Source: an uncultured Prevotellaceae bacterium
GTDB taxonomy: Bacteria; Bacteroidota; Bacteroidia; Bacteroidales; Bacteroidaceae
Direction of reading: 5' to 3'
NCBI GenBank assembly: GCA_937877605.1
Contig: CALFJA010000055.1
Coordinates: forward strand, 27,483-91,482
Length of the DNA: 64,000 bases
A program made the translations under genes and the position numbers. Positions 42,297 through 51,900 of this stretch are shown in pieces. Under the pieces are notes generated by a model. The model had not been told where the DNA came from, made no database searches, and saw only the letters and a program-made list of their open reading frames with translations. Numbering within the stretch: the stretch's first letter is position 1; every line of letters starts with the position of its first letter.

Positions 42297-44585
42297 CTAC
42301 AGTTTCCTATACTTGGCAAACTTCAGCAGGAGTTGCTTCGTTCCGGCATTTCTGAACTCCACGGTGGCCTTGCAGCCATCACCGCTGCCCTCCACCGCCA
42401 GGACTTTTCCTATACCAAAGCGCTGGTGCTCGATGATATCGCCAACTGCAAGGGGGGCAGTCGAACTGGAAGTGACACCCATGTCGCCCGGATAGGGACC
42501 TGAAGGAGGTATTCTCACCAGGTTTTCGCGCTTTGGAGGAGTCGCGAATCGGTTGGACACGGACGATTTCGGACGCCGTTCCGCCAACGGGAGAGTTGAT
42601 GAGAGTTGTTCCCGCTCAATCAGACTGGGGTCAAGGTCACGCAGGAAACGGCTGGGCATGTTGAAAGTCATCTGCCCGAACTGCCACCGCTGCTTGGCAT
42701 ACGAAAGGATACAGTGCTCCTTTGCCCGCGTAATGGCCACATAGAGCAATCGCCGCTCCTCCTCAAGAGCGGAAAGCGTGCTGGCGGTCTGCATGTTGGG
42801 AAAGAGGTTCTCCTCCAGCCCGACAATGAAAACCGCAGGAAACTCCAGTCCCTTCGCCATGTGGATGGTCATGAGGGTGACACCCTTCTGCCCCTCGGCC
42901 GTCTGCTCGCTGGCATCGACGCTGGTCAGCAACGACACCTCCTGAAGGTAGTCAACCAGGGAGATTTCCTCCGTCTGCCCCTCTTCCATCCGCTGTTCCA
43001 CAAACTCGCTGATGCTGTCCACCATCTCGCCGAGGTTCTCGCGGCGCGAAAGATTCTCCGGAGTCTTGTCCGACAGCGGATAGAGCGACCAGAAATCGAC
43101 ACGCTGGAACAGCAACTGCGTCAGTTCGGAGGCATTCAACTGCACTTGCATCGCCTGCAACTCTTCCATCAGCCCGACAAATGCCGCCAGATGCTTCCTT
43201 GCCGCCGACGCCAAGGAAGAACTGCCTTCGCCCTGCAACAACTGGACGGCCGCACGCCAGAGACTTATTCCCTGCATGTTGGCATGATCCGTCAGTTTGG
43301 CCAGCGTGGTGTTGCCAATGCCGCGTGCCGGGAAGTTGACAATCCGACGGAAGGCTTCGTCGTCGTCAGGGTTCACCGTTAATCGGAAATATGCAATGAT
43401 ATCCTTTATCTCCTTTCGCTGATAGAAACCCGTACCGCCGTAAATACGGAAGGGAATGGCACGCCGCTGTAGTTCTTCCTCCAGCACACGGCTCTGCGCA
43501 TTGGTGCGGTAAAGGATGGTAAAGTCCTCGTACGACAGCCCGTTTGACCGCCGCAGCCGGGCGATTTGCTTGCAGACAACGATGGCCTCCTCACGATCCG
43601 ACTGGGCTTCGAGCAGCAGCAGCGGATTACCCACCGCCTGGCGGCTGAACACATTCTTGTCAATTTGGTTACGGTTATGCTTCATCAGGCCGTTGGCAGC
43701 AGACACAATGGTCTGCGTCGAGCGGTAGTTCTGCTCCAGCTTGAACACCTTCGCCTCGGCAAACACCCGCTGGAATGTCAGGATATTGTCGATGTTGGCA
43801 CCACGGAACCCGTAGATGCTCTGATAATCGTCGCCCACCACGCAGATGTTGTGGTTCTCTCCGCTGCGCAACTGCAGCAGAATCTGCTGCTGAGCGTAGT
43901 TCGTATCCTGAAACTCATCCACCAAGATGTAGTCGTAGCGCTGGTCATACTGGCGGCAAATCTCAGGATGCTTGGCAAAGAGCAGGTAGGCATTCATCAG
44001 CAAATCGTCGAAATCCATGGCGTTGGCGGTCTGGCATCGCTCCTGATACAGCTGGTAGATTTCGCCGAAACGGGGCATCTTACGCATCCGGTCCTCGGCA
44101 AACAGTTCACTGCTGGCACGGTATATCTGCGCGGAAACCAGCCTGTTCTTCATCAGTGAGATGCGCGAGCCGATTGAAGAAGGCTTATACACATTGTCGT
44201 CCAGTTCCAGTTCCTTCACAATCACCTTCAGCAGCGAACGGGAGTCCGACTCGTCGTAGATGGTGTAGTTCTGCTTGTAGCCTAGCAACTCGGCATTCAC
44301 CCGCAGCATCCTGGCGAATATGGAATGGAAAGTCCCCATAACGATTTTCTGTGCGTCGGCACCCATCTGCTGTGCAATACGCTCCTTCATCTCGTCGGCG
44401 GCCTTGTTGGTAAATGTCAGTGCCATGATGCGCCAGGGTTTCACGCCCTGATCCATCAGATAAGCCATCTTGGCGGTCAGCACGCGGGTCTTTCCCGAAC
44501 CGGCACCGGCTACCACCAGTTGCGGACCTTCGTTGTAAAGCACGGCCTCGCGCTGGGCTTCGTTTAGCAAGGATAAGTCAAGCAT
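42297..44585 (-). CDS. pcrA: ATP-dependent DNA helicase of the UvrD/PcrA type
   Basis: A 762-residue superfamily 1A 3'-5' helicase for repair and replication-fork work. The Q motif LNEAQREAV and Walker A VAGAGSGKTR are at residues 7-34. Motif II is VDEFQDTNYAQQ near 222, and motif III VGDDYQSIYGFRGA follows. Motif IV ENYRSTQTI and motifs V/VI (VTLMTIHMAKGLEFPAVFIV, RRLLYVAITRAKE) are present. The C-terminal segment GDIIEHQRFGIGKVLAVEG matches the PcrA Tudor-like end that binds RNA polymerase. It lies 53 nt downstream of mtgA. Confidence 0.97.
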   Translation of the reverse strand: MLDLSLLNEAQREAVLYNEGPQLVVAGAGSGKTRVLTAKMAYLMDQGVKPWRIMALTFTNKAADEMKERIAQQMGADAQKIVMGTFHSIFARMLRVNAELLGYKQNYTIYDESDSRSLLKVIVKELELDDNVYKPSSIGSRISLMKNRLVSAQIYRASSELFAEDRMRKMPRFGEIYQLYQERCQTANAMDFDDLLMNAYLLFAKHPEICRQYDQRYDYILVDEFQDTNYAQQQILLQLRSGENHNICVVGDDYQSIYGFRGANIDNILTFQRVFAEAKVFKLEQNYRSTQTIVSAANGLMKHNRNQIDKNVFSRQAVGNPLLLLEAQSDREEAIVVCKQIARLRRSNGLSYEDFTILYRTNAQSRVLEEELQRRAIPFRIYGGTGFYQRKEIKDIIAYFRLTVNPDDDEAFRRIVNFPARGIGNTTLAKLTDHANMQGISLWRAAVQLLQGEGSSSLASAARKHLAAFVGLMEELQAMQVQLNASELTQLLFQRVDFWSLYPLSDKTPENLSRRENLGEMVDSISEFVEQRMEEGQTEEISLVDYLQEVSLLTSVDASEQTAEGQKGVTLMTIHMAKGLEFPAVFIVGLEENLFPNMQTASTLSALEEERRLLYVAITRAKEHCILSYAKQRWQFGQMTFNMPSRFLRDLDPSLIEREQLSSTLPLAERRPKSSVSNRFATPPKRENLVRIPPSGPYPGDMGVTSSSTAPLAVGDIIEHQRFGIGKVLAVEGSGDGCKATVEFRNAGTKQLLLKFAKYRKL

Positions 44586-44638
44586 TGAGCTGAACGGTTA
44601 AAGATTATAGTTTCTGATACCCTGAGTCAGTATACTTT

Positions 44639-44666
44639 CTAATGGCTATCGTCTATTGTTAATTGC
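44639..44666. repeat. TTATTGTTAA-family string forming the mtgA 3' end
   Basis: CTAATGGCTATCGTCTATTG then TTAATTGC. It is the same word as at 20257-20284 and is translated on the minus strand as the last residues of MtgA plus its stop. Confidence 0.7.
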
Positions 44667-45328
44667 CCGATGTTGCGCATCTGGCGCAGAATCTGCCCCT
44701 TGCGTTTCTGCATATACGGACTGGGAGTGGCAGAATTGAACTTCAGCGGATTGGGAAGGGTGGCCGCTATCAGGGCACATTCGCTGCGGGTCAGTTCCTT
44801 TGCTGTCTTGCCGAAGTGCTCCCGCGCCACGGCTTCGGCTCCGTAGATGCCCTGCCCCATCTCAATCGAGTTGAGATAGACTTCCAGTATACGCTCCTTG
44901 GGCCACATGAGTTCAATCAGCACGGTGAAATAGCTTTCCAATCCTTTCCTGACCCAGGACCGTTGTGGCCAAAGGAATACATTTTTCGCCGTCTGCTGGG
45001 TGATGGTGCTGCCGCCGCGCATCTTTTTTCCGCGCTTATTGTGTTCCGCGGCTTGGCGGATGGCATCGAAGTCAAAGCCATGATGCTCCATGAAACGCTG
45101 GTCTTCGCTGGCAATAACGGCACGCGGAAGATGTTCGGACATGTCTGAGATTGACACCCATTTGTGCTTGCACTTCACCGGTTCGCCCTCCGAATGCTGG
45201 GCAAGCATGCGGATTCCCATGAGGGGTGTGAACCATACGGGAAGGAAACGGTAGGCTACTACGGCCATGATGGTCGATGCAAAGAAGAAGACTACTATTT
45301 TGCAGAGTAATCGTTTGATGAATTTCAT
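44639..45328 (-). CDS. mtgA: Monofunctional peptidoglycan transglycosylase (MtgA)
   Basis: A 229-residue GT51 enzyme that polymerises glycan strands from lipid II. One N-terminal transmembrane helix (about 8-30) precedes the GT51 domain. Catalytic Glu is E75 in [33 protein letters not shown] near 107-123 and [20 protein letters not shown] near 150-170 are the other family motifs. The last residues (QLTIDDSH, then TAG) are encoded by a TTATTGTTAA-family repeat and differ from the usual end of the fold. It precedes pcrA on the same strand. Confidence 0.96.
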   Translation of the reverse strand: MKFIKRLLCKIVVFFFASTIMAVVAYRFLPVWFTPLMGIRMLAQHSEGEPVKCKHKWVSISDMSEHLPRAVIASEDQRFMEHHGFDFDAIRQAAEHNKRGKKMRGGSTITQQTAKNVFLWPQRSWVRKGLESYFTVLIELMWPKERILEVYLNSIEMGQGIYGAEAVAREHFGKTAKELTRSECALIAATLPNPLKFNSATPSPYMQKRKGQILRQMRNIGQLTIDDSH

Positions 45329-45355
45329 CTTTCGGGTGTATTCCTTATTATATTA

Positions 45356-45384
45356 ATTAGGGGGACTGTTGCGCCCCCCTAATC
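45356..45384. terminator. Terminator between the OmpA-like lipoprotein gene and mtgA
   Basis: ATTAGGGGG pairs with CCCCCTAAT. On the minus strand it follows the OmpA-like gene by about 25 nt and separates it from mtgA. Only a weak T run is present. Confidence 0.6.
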
Positions 45385-45408
45385 ATTTTCTTTTGCCCGT
45401 TTCAGGGT

Positions 45409-46098
45409 TTACTGGAGTGTTCCTGCGTTGGCAGCATCGATCATTTCCTGTCCTGCATAGAGATATACTTCCACGCGTCGGTTTTGCTGCTGTCCCTCTT
45501 TTGTTGCATTGTCGGCCACCGGCTCGGAGCTGCCCTTGCCTTCAATGTTCTTGAATTGGCTGGCCTGTACGCCGCAATCCTTCAGGTATGAGACCACGCT
45601 TTGGGCACGGCTGTTGCTCAGCGGGATGTTGATGCCGTCGTTGCCAGTCGAGTCGGTGTGTCCATAGATGTCGACATAGCAGTCGGGATGGTTCTTCAGC
45701 ACGGTGGAGAACTTTGCCAAGTTAGTCTTTGAGGCTGCATTCAGTTCGGCTTTGTTCACAGCAAAGAGTATGCCCGAGTCGAAAGTAACCTTCACGGCCT
45801 TGAGTCCGTTGGCATCGGTTACTTCCTCCACGGTGGCGTTTTCCACCTGTGCGGCAGCCTCGGCAGCCACTTTGTCCATGTGACGGCCGATGAGTGTGCC
45901 TGCGCCTGCACCTACGGCGCTACCGATGGCAGCACCGATGGCCGTGGCCTTACTGTCCTTTCCAATGATGTTACCTATCACGCCGCCGAGCACGGCGCCG
46001 CCACCTGCACCAATGATGGTACCGGTTCCCTGTTTGGTCTGGCAGCCGACAATCATCAGTACTGCCATGAACAATGTTGCAAATTTTGTCTTTTTCAT
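45409..46098 (-). CDS. OmpA-family lipoprotein with glycine-zipper segment
   Basis: A 229-residue lipoprotein. The signal peptide ends in the lipobox LMIVGC, giving Cys19 as the acylated residue. A glycine-zipper region (about 25-72; TIIGAGGGAVLGGVIGNIIG, then AAIGSAVGAGAGTLIG) probably inserts in or spans the membrane. The C-terminal OmpA domain (about 105-215) has DSGILFAVNKAELN, YVDIYGHTDSTGNDGIN and the peptidoglycan-binding NSRAQSVVSYL with QQQNRRVEVYLYA. It tethers the outer membrane to peptidoglycan. Own promoter (TATCTTTG). Confidence 0.94.
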   Translation of the reverse strand: MKKTKFATLFMAVLMIVGCQTKQGTGTIIGAGGGAVLGGVIGNIIGKDSKATAIGAAIGSAVGAGAGTLIGRHMDKVAAEAAAQVENATVEEVTDANGLKAVKVTFDSGILFAVNKAELNAASKTNLAKFSTVLKNHPDCYVDIYGHTDSTGNDGINIPLSNSRAQSVVSYLKDCGVQASQFKNIEGKGSSEPVADNATKEGQQQNRRVEVYLYAGQEMIDAANAGTLQ

Positions 46099-46133
46099 TT
46101 TCGTTCGGTTTTAAATGAATGATTTCTACTTTG

Positions 46134-46141
46134 CAAAGATA
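46134..46141 (-). promoter_or_regulatory. Putative -7 box (TATCTTTG) for the OmpA-like lipoprotein gene
   Basis: A full TAnnTTTG match on the minus strand, 36 nt upstream of the start codon. Confidence 0.7.
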
Positions 46142-46271
46142 TAAAAATTCAGAGGAATTGTCAAGCCATTGACACCTATTTAATTCTTTTAACTACTCCG
46201 GACGGCAACTGAACGGGCTTAGATAACCTTAATATTTTAGGTTGAATGCAACATGATAGAAAAAAAAAGTT

Positions 46272-46279
46272 TACCTTTG
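46272..46279 (+). promoter_or_regulatory. Putative -7 box (TACCTTTG) for proS
   Basis: A full TAnnTTTG match 37 nt upstream of ATG 46316; it shows that an earlier ATG in frame (46253) is not the start. Confidence 0.7.
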
Positions 46280-46315
46280 CGCTGCAATTTCAAAGAATTA
46301 GAAAACAAAAGTGAT

Positions 46316-47797
46316 ATGGCAACAGAACTGAAACATTTTACAAAGCGTTCGGAAAATTACAGTCAGTGGTACAACGAACTGATCGTGAAAGCCGACCTGG
46401 CCGAGCAGTCTGCCGTCCGCGGCTGCATGGTCATCAAGCCGTACGGCTATGCCATCTGGGAGAAAATGCAGCAGCAACTCGACCGGATGTTCAAGGAACA
46501 GGGCGTTCAGAATGCCTATTTTCCACTGCTCATCCCGAAGTCTTTCCTCTCCCGCGAGGCCGAGCATGTGGAAGGCTTTGCAAAGGAGTGTGCCGTGGTC
46601 ACCCACTATCGGTTGAAATCGACCGAGGACGGTGGTGCCGTCGTTGTAGACCCAGCCGCCAAACTCGACGAAGAACTGATTATCCGGCCTACATCCGAGA
46701 CCATTATATGGAACACCTACAAGAACTGGATACAGTCGTGGCGTGACCTTCCACTGAAATGCAACCAGTGGTGCAATGTGATGCGCTGGGAAATGCGCAC
46801 CCGTCCCTTCCTCCGCACCAGCGAATTCCTGTGGCAAGAGGGACACACTGCCCATGCCACACGCGAAGAGGCTGAAGAAATGACGCGCCGCATGCTGGGA
46901 GTCTATGCCGAGTTTGCCGAGAAGCACATGGCCATGCCGGTGGTACAGGGAGTGAAGAGCCCCACCGAACGGTTTGCCGGAGCACTGGACACCTACACCA
47001 TCGAAGCGATGATGCAGGACGGCAAGGCACTGCAGAGCGGCACATCGCACTTCCTCGGACAGAACTTTGCCAAGGCCTTCGGCGTTACCTTCCTCAACAA
47101 GGAGAACAAGGAGGAACTGGTGTGGGCATCGTCGTGGGGCGTATCAACGCGTCTCATCGGTGCGCTCATCATGACCCACAGCGACGACAACGGTCTGGTA
47201 CTGCCTCCTGTGCTGGCACCCATCCAGGTTGTGATGGTGCCTATAGGCAAGGCCGGTGAGCAGTTTGATGCCATCGGCAGCAAGTTCCAGGCGCTGGCCG
47301 ATGAGTTGCGGGCCAAGGGCATCAGCGTGAAGGTGGACGATGCCGACAACAAGCGTCCGGGATTCAAGTTCGCCGACTACGAACTCAAGGGCGTTCCAGT
47401 CCGTCTGGTCATGGGAGGCCGTGACTTGGAGAACGGTACCATCGAGGTGATGCGCCGCGACACGCTGGAAAAGGAGACACTGCCGTTGGAAGGCATCGCC
47501 CAGCATGTGGAGCGGTTGCTCGACGACATCCAGCAAAACCTGTTCGACAAGGCACAGCAACGCCTGCAGGAACGGACCTACGAGTGCGACAACTACGAGG
47601 AGTTCAAACAGCGTGTGAAGGAAGGCGGCTTCTTCCTCTGCCACTGGGACGGAACGGAAGAGACCGAGGCGCAAATCAAAGCCGACACGCAGGCCACCAT
47701 CCGCTGCATTCCGAAGGATGTGGAGCAGACTCCCGGCATCGACATGGTGTCCGGAAAGCCGGCCCCCTACCGCGTAATCATCGCACGAAGCTACTAA
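46316..47797 (+). CDS. proS: Prolyl-tRNA synthetase (archaeal/eukaryal-type)
   Basis: A 493-residue class II synthetase that charges tRNA-Pro. Motif 1 surrounds [13 protein letters not shown]. Motif 2 is [21 protein letters not shown] with the class II arginine and the TSE signature near 155-175. [12 protein letters not shown] is the activation-site segment, and [11 protein letters not shown] [16 protein letters not shown] is motif 3 with its arginine. The absence of the bacterial INS editing domain and the C-terminal domain ending RVIIARSY (Tyr at the end) are typical of the ProS type 3 group found in Bacteroidota. Start at MATELKHF after the -7 box. Confidence 0.96.
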   Translation: MATELKHFTKRSENYSQWYNELIVKADLAEQSAVRGCMVIKPYGYAIWEKMQQQLDRMFKEQGVQNAYFPLLIPKSFLSREAEHVEGFAKECAVVTHYRLKSTEDGGAVVVDPAAKLDEELIIRPTSETIIWNTYKNWIQSWRDLPLKCNQWCNVMRWEMRTRPFLRTSEFLWQEGHTAHATREEAEEMTRRMLGVYAEFAEKHMAMPVVQGVKSPTERFAGALDTYTIEAMMQDGKALQSGTSHFLGQNFAKAFGVTFLNKENKEELVWASSWGVSTRLIGALIMTHSDDNGLVLPPVLAPIQVVMVPIGKAGEQFDAIGSKFQALADELRAKGISVKVDDADNKRPGFKFADYELKGVPVRLVMGGRDLENGTIEVMRRDTLEKETLPLEGIAQHVERLLDDIQQNLFDKAQQRLQERTYECDNYEEFKQRVKEGGFFLCHWDGTEETEAQIKADTQATIRCIPKDVEQTPGIDMVSGKPAPYRVIIARSY

Positions 47798-47843
47798 ATG
47801 CGAGTTGCCAGCCCACTGCTGTGGCTGGACTACGACAATATAA

Positions 47844-47873
47844 AAAGGGACATCCTCTCGGGTGTCCCTTTGC
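47844..47873 (+). terminator. Terminator after proS
   Basis: AAAGGGACA pairs with TGTCCCTTT around a 10-nt loop; the T run is part of the stem. Confidence 0.8.
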
Positions 47874-48032
47874 CGTTTAATACCGGACGGTTAAAAATCC
47901 CGACAAAATTTCTTGGCGGTTTCGGACTGCGACGAAGTACCGATTTAACACTTTCGGCCTATTTACTTCATTTTATTGAACTACAACTACACTGTTCTTG
48001 CCGATTGGGAGCCGCACGCTTGCAGCGTGAAA

Positions 48033-48240
48033 CCTAGGCAGTTGCACTGTAAGAGGCAGGCTCTTGGAAAACGGGCAGCATTCAATCGCCAGAAAAGTGC
48101 CCGTAAGTCGCTGTCTGTCAGCAGGGAATGCGCAGAACGCTTTTTCTCCGCCTGTCTGGCACTGGAGTCCACCCACGGAATTTTAACACGACAGAAATGT
48201 TAACGAATCGCCGTTTTAGTAATAATATTTTACAAAAGCG
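48033..48240. repeat. Dispersed ~190-bp element, copy A
   Basis: Most of the 47798-48265 gap. Landmarks: GGCAGTTGCACT (48037), CTGTCAGCAG (48115), GGAGTCCACC (48164), TTTTAACAC (48181), TTTTAGTAA (48214). The same five blocks occur in the same order and with spacing 78, 49, 17 and 33-34 bp at 57709-57895. The sequence between blocks is much less conserved. It ends in TAATATTTTACAAAAGCGG, a member of the ATATTTTAC word. No protein is encoded. Confidence 0.85.
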
Positions 48241-48265
48241 GCAGTATGTTCCCCACGCCTTCCTA

Positions 48266-48985
48266 CTACTCCGGGTCGGGAGTCAGAGTTTCAGGGTCTA
48301 GTATGTGCAGTTCAATTGCGCGTACGACGAGTCGTGTGGCATTGACACCTCCGGAAGTGTTGGGGAAAAGTTTCTGTATGAGTTCGTTCTGCCGCTTCTC
48401 CAGGCTCTTCACGCCGAAAGGCATTCCGCGCAGTCCTGTTATCTGTTCCTTGGTATAGCCGAGTGCCAGATGGCGGAGGAAGCGTTCGTCGTACTCATCT
48501 ATCTCATAGTCGATGATGGCATCCTGGCTGGCAATCTGACTGCCCACGCTGTGCTTGAAGCGACCCACGATGCGCTCGAGGATGGGCTGGTTGAACACCA
48601 TGCGCTTCCCGCTCATGACGCTGACGACATCGGCTCGCGTGAGCATCTCGCCCGTCTTGAGGATGATACCGTCGCAACCGGCATCCAGGACATCCACCCA
48701 GAGTTTCTCGTTGAGTATCTCGCCGGTGAAGATAAGGACTTTAATGTTGGGCTTGCTTTGCTTCGTGTAGCGACATATCTCCACTCCGATGGTGGTGCTG
48801 CCACCCAGTCCGAGGTCGAGCAGTACGAGATCGGGCTCCTTTGCGCGCAGCAACCGCATGTATTCGGCCTCGTTGCCGGCAGTGCCTACAATGGTGGCTT
48901 CGGGTATTTCGCTGCGGAAGATACCTTCCGTGCCCTTGAGTTCGAGGGGCACATCCTCTACAATGATGACTTTAAATGGTTCCAT
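48266..48985 (-). CDS. Response regulator with C-terminal DNA-binding-like region
   Basis: A 239-residue protein. The receiver domain (1-125) has the acidic pair E10/D11, phosphoacceptor D57 in DLVLLDLGLGG, Thr in FTGE and K110 in GIILKTGE. The C-terminal part (about 165-225; DERFLRHLALGYTKEQITGL, then KSLEKRQNELIQKLFPNT) looks like a LuxR- or sigma-4-type helix-turn-helix. It overlaps the end of the upstream sensor kinase by 14 bp, so the two are translated together and almost certainly form one signalling pair. Target genes are unknown. Confidence 0.9.
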   Translation of the reverse strand: MEPFKVIIVEDVPLELKGTEGIFRSEIPEATIVGTAGNEAEYMRLLRAKEPDLVLLDLGLGGSTTIGVEICRYTKQSKPNIKVLIFTGEILNEKLWVDVLDAGCDGIILKTGEMLTRADVVSVMSGKRMVFNQPILERIVGRFKHSVGSQIASQDAIIDYEIDEYDERFLRHLALGYTKEQITGLRGMPFGVKSLEKRQNELIQKLFPNTSGGVNATRLVVRAIELHILDPETLTPDPE

Positions 48986-51900
48986 GATATACTAATGTTA
49001 TTTGAATGTTTTCGCGATTGGGGTGGTCAGGTCCTTCGTAAACCTGTATGCCACATCTGCGTGCATGGGTCGTGTCGCCCATGTCGCGTAGTATCTGCCG
49101 GCAGTAGAGCAGGTCGCGGCTGGCTGTCTGGTCGTTTGGTTGTTTGGCTGTGCTCCCTTCAAAGGTGAGTGTGGCATAGTTCTTCTCCGTCTGCACCTGT
49201 GGCGGGAAGGCCGTGGGCCCCAGACGGTTGCGCAGCAGGGTGAAGAGCAGTTCGGCCATGTCCCTGTCGGCAACGACGATGAGCGGCTGCGGCAGTCCTA
49301 CGAGTGCCGAAATGTCCGTCTGCACTGGGTGGAGAGAGGATATGGAGGTCTGTGTCTGTGCGTTTTTGAGCAGGAGCGAATAGAGTTGCCGGTAGTAGTC
49401 GACAGTGGCCGAGAGAGTGTCTGTATCCAAATGTTCGGCACTGATGAGGTTTCTGATGCGCTGTGGATAGTACATGGTCTCGTGTTTGAGCGTTGAAAGA
49501 CAGTTGTCAATCACGCTGTTGGCCACATACAGGCGCTCGCTCTCGTATTTGATGCGCTGTTTTTCCTCCTCACTGGTTTCCATCTGCTCCGTTTGCTCCC
49601 GCTCCAGGGCCACGGCCTTCTCCAAAGTAATCTCAATGAGGCCGACCGTCTCGGAGAGTTCGTTGTTCCTGCGGACCAGTTGGCTGACGGCTGGCATGGA
49701 TGCGGATATTTCCCTTATCTGTCTGAGTTTTTCTGCAAGGCTCGCCTCACCAAGAAGAATGGTGTTGATGTCGTTCAGGCGCCGGACATTCCTGACATAG
49801 GCCTTGCGGTGACGGTAGAAAAGGAAATAGTAGGCGGGGAACATACTGAGCAAAAGGATGGACAGCACCACCACGGCAATGTTCTTCTTGGTAGCGTTGT
49901 GCCGCATGGTCTTGACATAGTCGTCGATGGTGTTGTCGGCAGTCATCTTACGAAGCAACTGCGTATAGGCACGGTTGTTGTAGGTGTATAGGTCCCAGTG
50001 CCGTAGTCCCAGTGCTGCGATGGCCACTTGGTTGCGCAGTTTGAGTATGTTCTGGAAGTCGGCAGTGGCACCCCACTCCATCCATTTCATCTCTGCGGCC
50101 TGCCCGTTGTCGGAATATAGCTGCATGGGCATGCCCACGGCCATTTTCTCCTGGTTGAACACGGCGACGGCGGAGTCGGCAAGCGCAATGGCCTTTTCAA
50201 ACTGACGGCAGCTGTTTGCGGTCTCGACGCTGTCCACCCAGTTGGGTGCAGTGGCGGTGACGGCCTCCATTCCCGCAGCAGGACAAAGGAGCATGAGTGA
50301 CAGCAGCAGCCGGAGCATACCCTTGGGCAGCCGGAAGAAGAAGCGGCTTCCCCTGCCCTTCTCACTCTCTACGCCGATACTGGCAACGCTGAAGAGCTGG
50401 CTTGCCTTCTTGTATTGCTCGATAATGCCCTTGCAGTTCATCAGTCCGAACCCGTGTCCGTTGGCTATCTTGTGCTCGAACGCCTGCCGTACCTGCTCGG
50501 GTTCCATCCCCTGGCCCGTGTCTGCTATGCTAATCTCCACGCAGTCGGCCTTTTCCTCGGCATAGACATGCACCTTCCCGCCGTCGCCGGTGAACTTCCG
50601 CGCATTGTCGGCCATGGTGTTCATCATGAAGAGCGTGAGTATCTTGTCGGCCTTTACCACTGCCTGGGTTTTGTCTACCTTGAAGTCGATGCCTTGCTGG
50701 AGGAATCCCCGGCTGCTTTGTTGGAGGATATCGAAGAGTTCCTGCACGGCAAAACTCTCGACATGCAGGTGCAGGCTGCCCTTGCGCAGTTGGATCCAGT
50801 CGGTGAGGAGCCGGTTGTTCCGTTCTATTTCTGCGGCCAGTTCGTCGATGTATTCCTTCGACTCGTCGGACAAGGCACCGTCTTTTGCGGCCAGTTCGCG
50901 GTGCATGCGGTCGATGAGTGGCTGGATGGTGGCCAGGAAAGAGACCTTGGTGCGTTGCTCAAGGTTGTATCTTTTGTTCTCGGCAAGTTGCTGGCTGGCC
51001 ACGGCTGTGTCCTCCCGGTTCTGTTCGAGACGCTCGTTGTGCAGTTCGTTCAGCCGTTGCTGTGTGGAAGTCCACTGCTGGAGTGGCTGCAACAGCTGGC
51101 TGGAGGAATATTTGCGGTCGGTTCTTCGGCGCAAATAGTCGAAAAGGAAGAACAACAGTGCCAGCAAGCCGATGGCTATGCCTACGACAACCATCATCCG
51201 GCTCAGTGCCGCATTCTGGCTGTCCAGTTCCTCGGCGCGTGCCTCGTTCTCCCTGTCCTGCCGGGTGTCTTCCTGCAGTCGCAGGTAGATGTTGCGCCAA
51301 TGGAGGCTCTCGTCAATGTTTCCATTGGCCGAATAGGACAGTGCCAACTGCTCGGAAATGGAAGCTACGAGGTCGGGGGCCTGCTCTATGGGCCGGACAG
51401 TGTCGTTGGCGGCTGTCTGGAGGGCTTCTTCCAGACAGTGGATGGCTGCGTCGTAGTCCTGTACATACCAGTAACACTTTGCAAGCGTACGGGCTCCGCC
51501 TGCCATTTGGTAGACATCGCCGTACATCTGGAACAGGCTGAGCGAGCGGTCGGCCATCTCTCCGGCCATCTGTACGCCGTTTTCATGTTCGGAACCGTAG
51601 AGCGTGCGTGCTATCCGCTCACATTCCGGACGGCTGCCGAGGGCGTGTTCGCTGAGTCCTTGCAGGGCCTGGGCCTCGAAGAAGGTGGCTCCCATGCGCA
51701 GTGCGGTCTTATAGCAGCGCAGCAGATAGTCGCACTCGATGCTGGAAACCATTTCCCGGGTTTCTGCCACCACCATTCCGCCGGCTCCCATGTCGTACCA
51801 ATAGGCAAGCGTCTGGAGGGAGTCCTGCTCCAGCAGTTCGTGTTCGTTGATGGCATAGAGTGCCTCTCGGGAGCGGTCGTACTGTCCCAGATAATAATAA

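Noticed and set aside
46253..46315. Upstream ATG extending ProS by 21 residues
   Set aside because: The TACCTTTG -7 box lies inside this stretch, so it is not transcribed.
48033..48240. Copy A of the dispersed element considered as 6S RNA, tmRNA or a riboswitch
   Set aside because: No 6S-like long hairpin, no tRNA-like ends, and no adjacent downstream start codon in the right orientation; a second copy exists.
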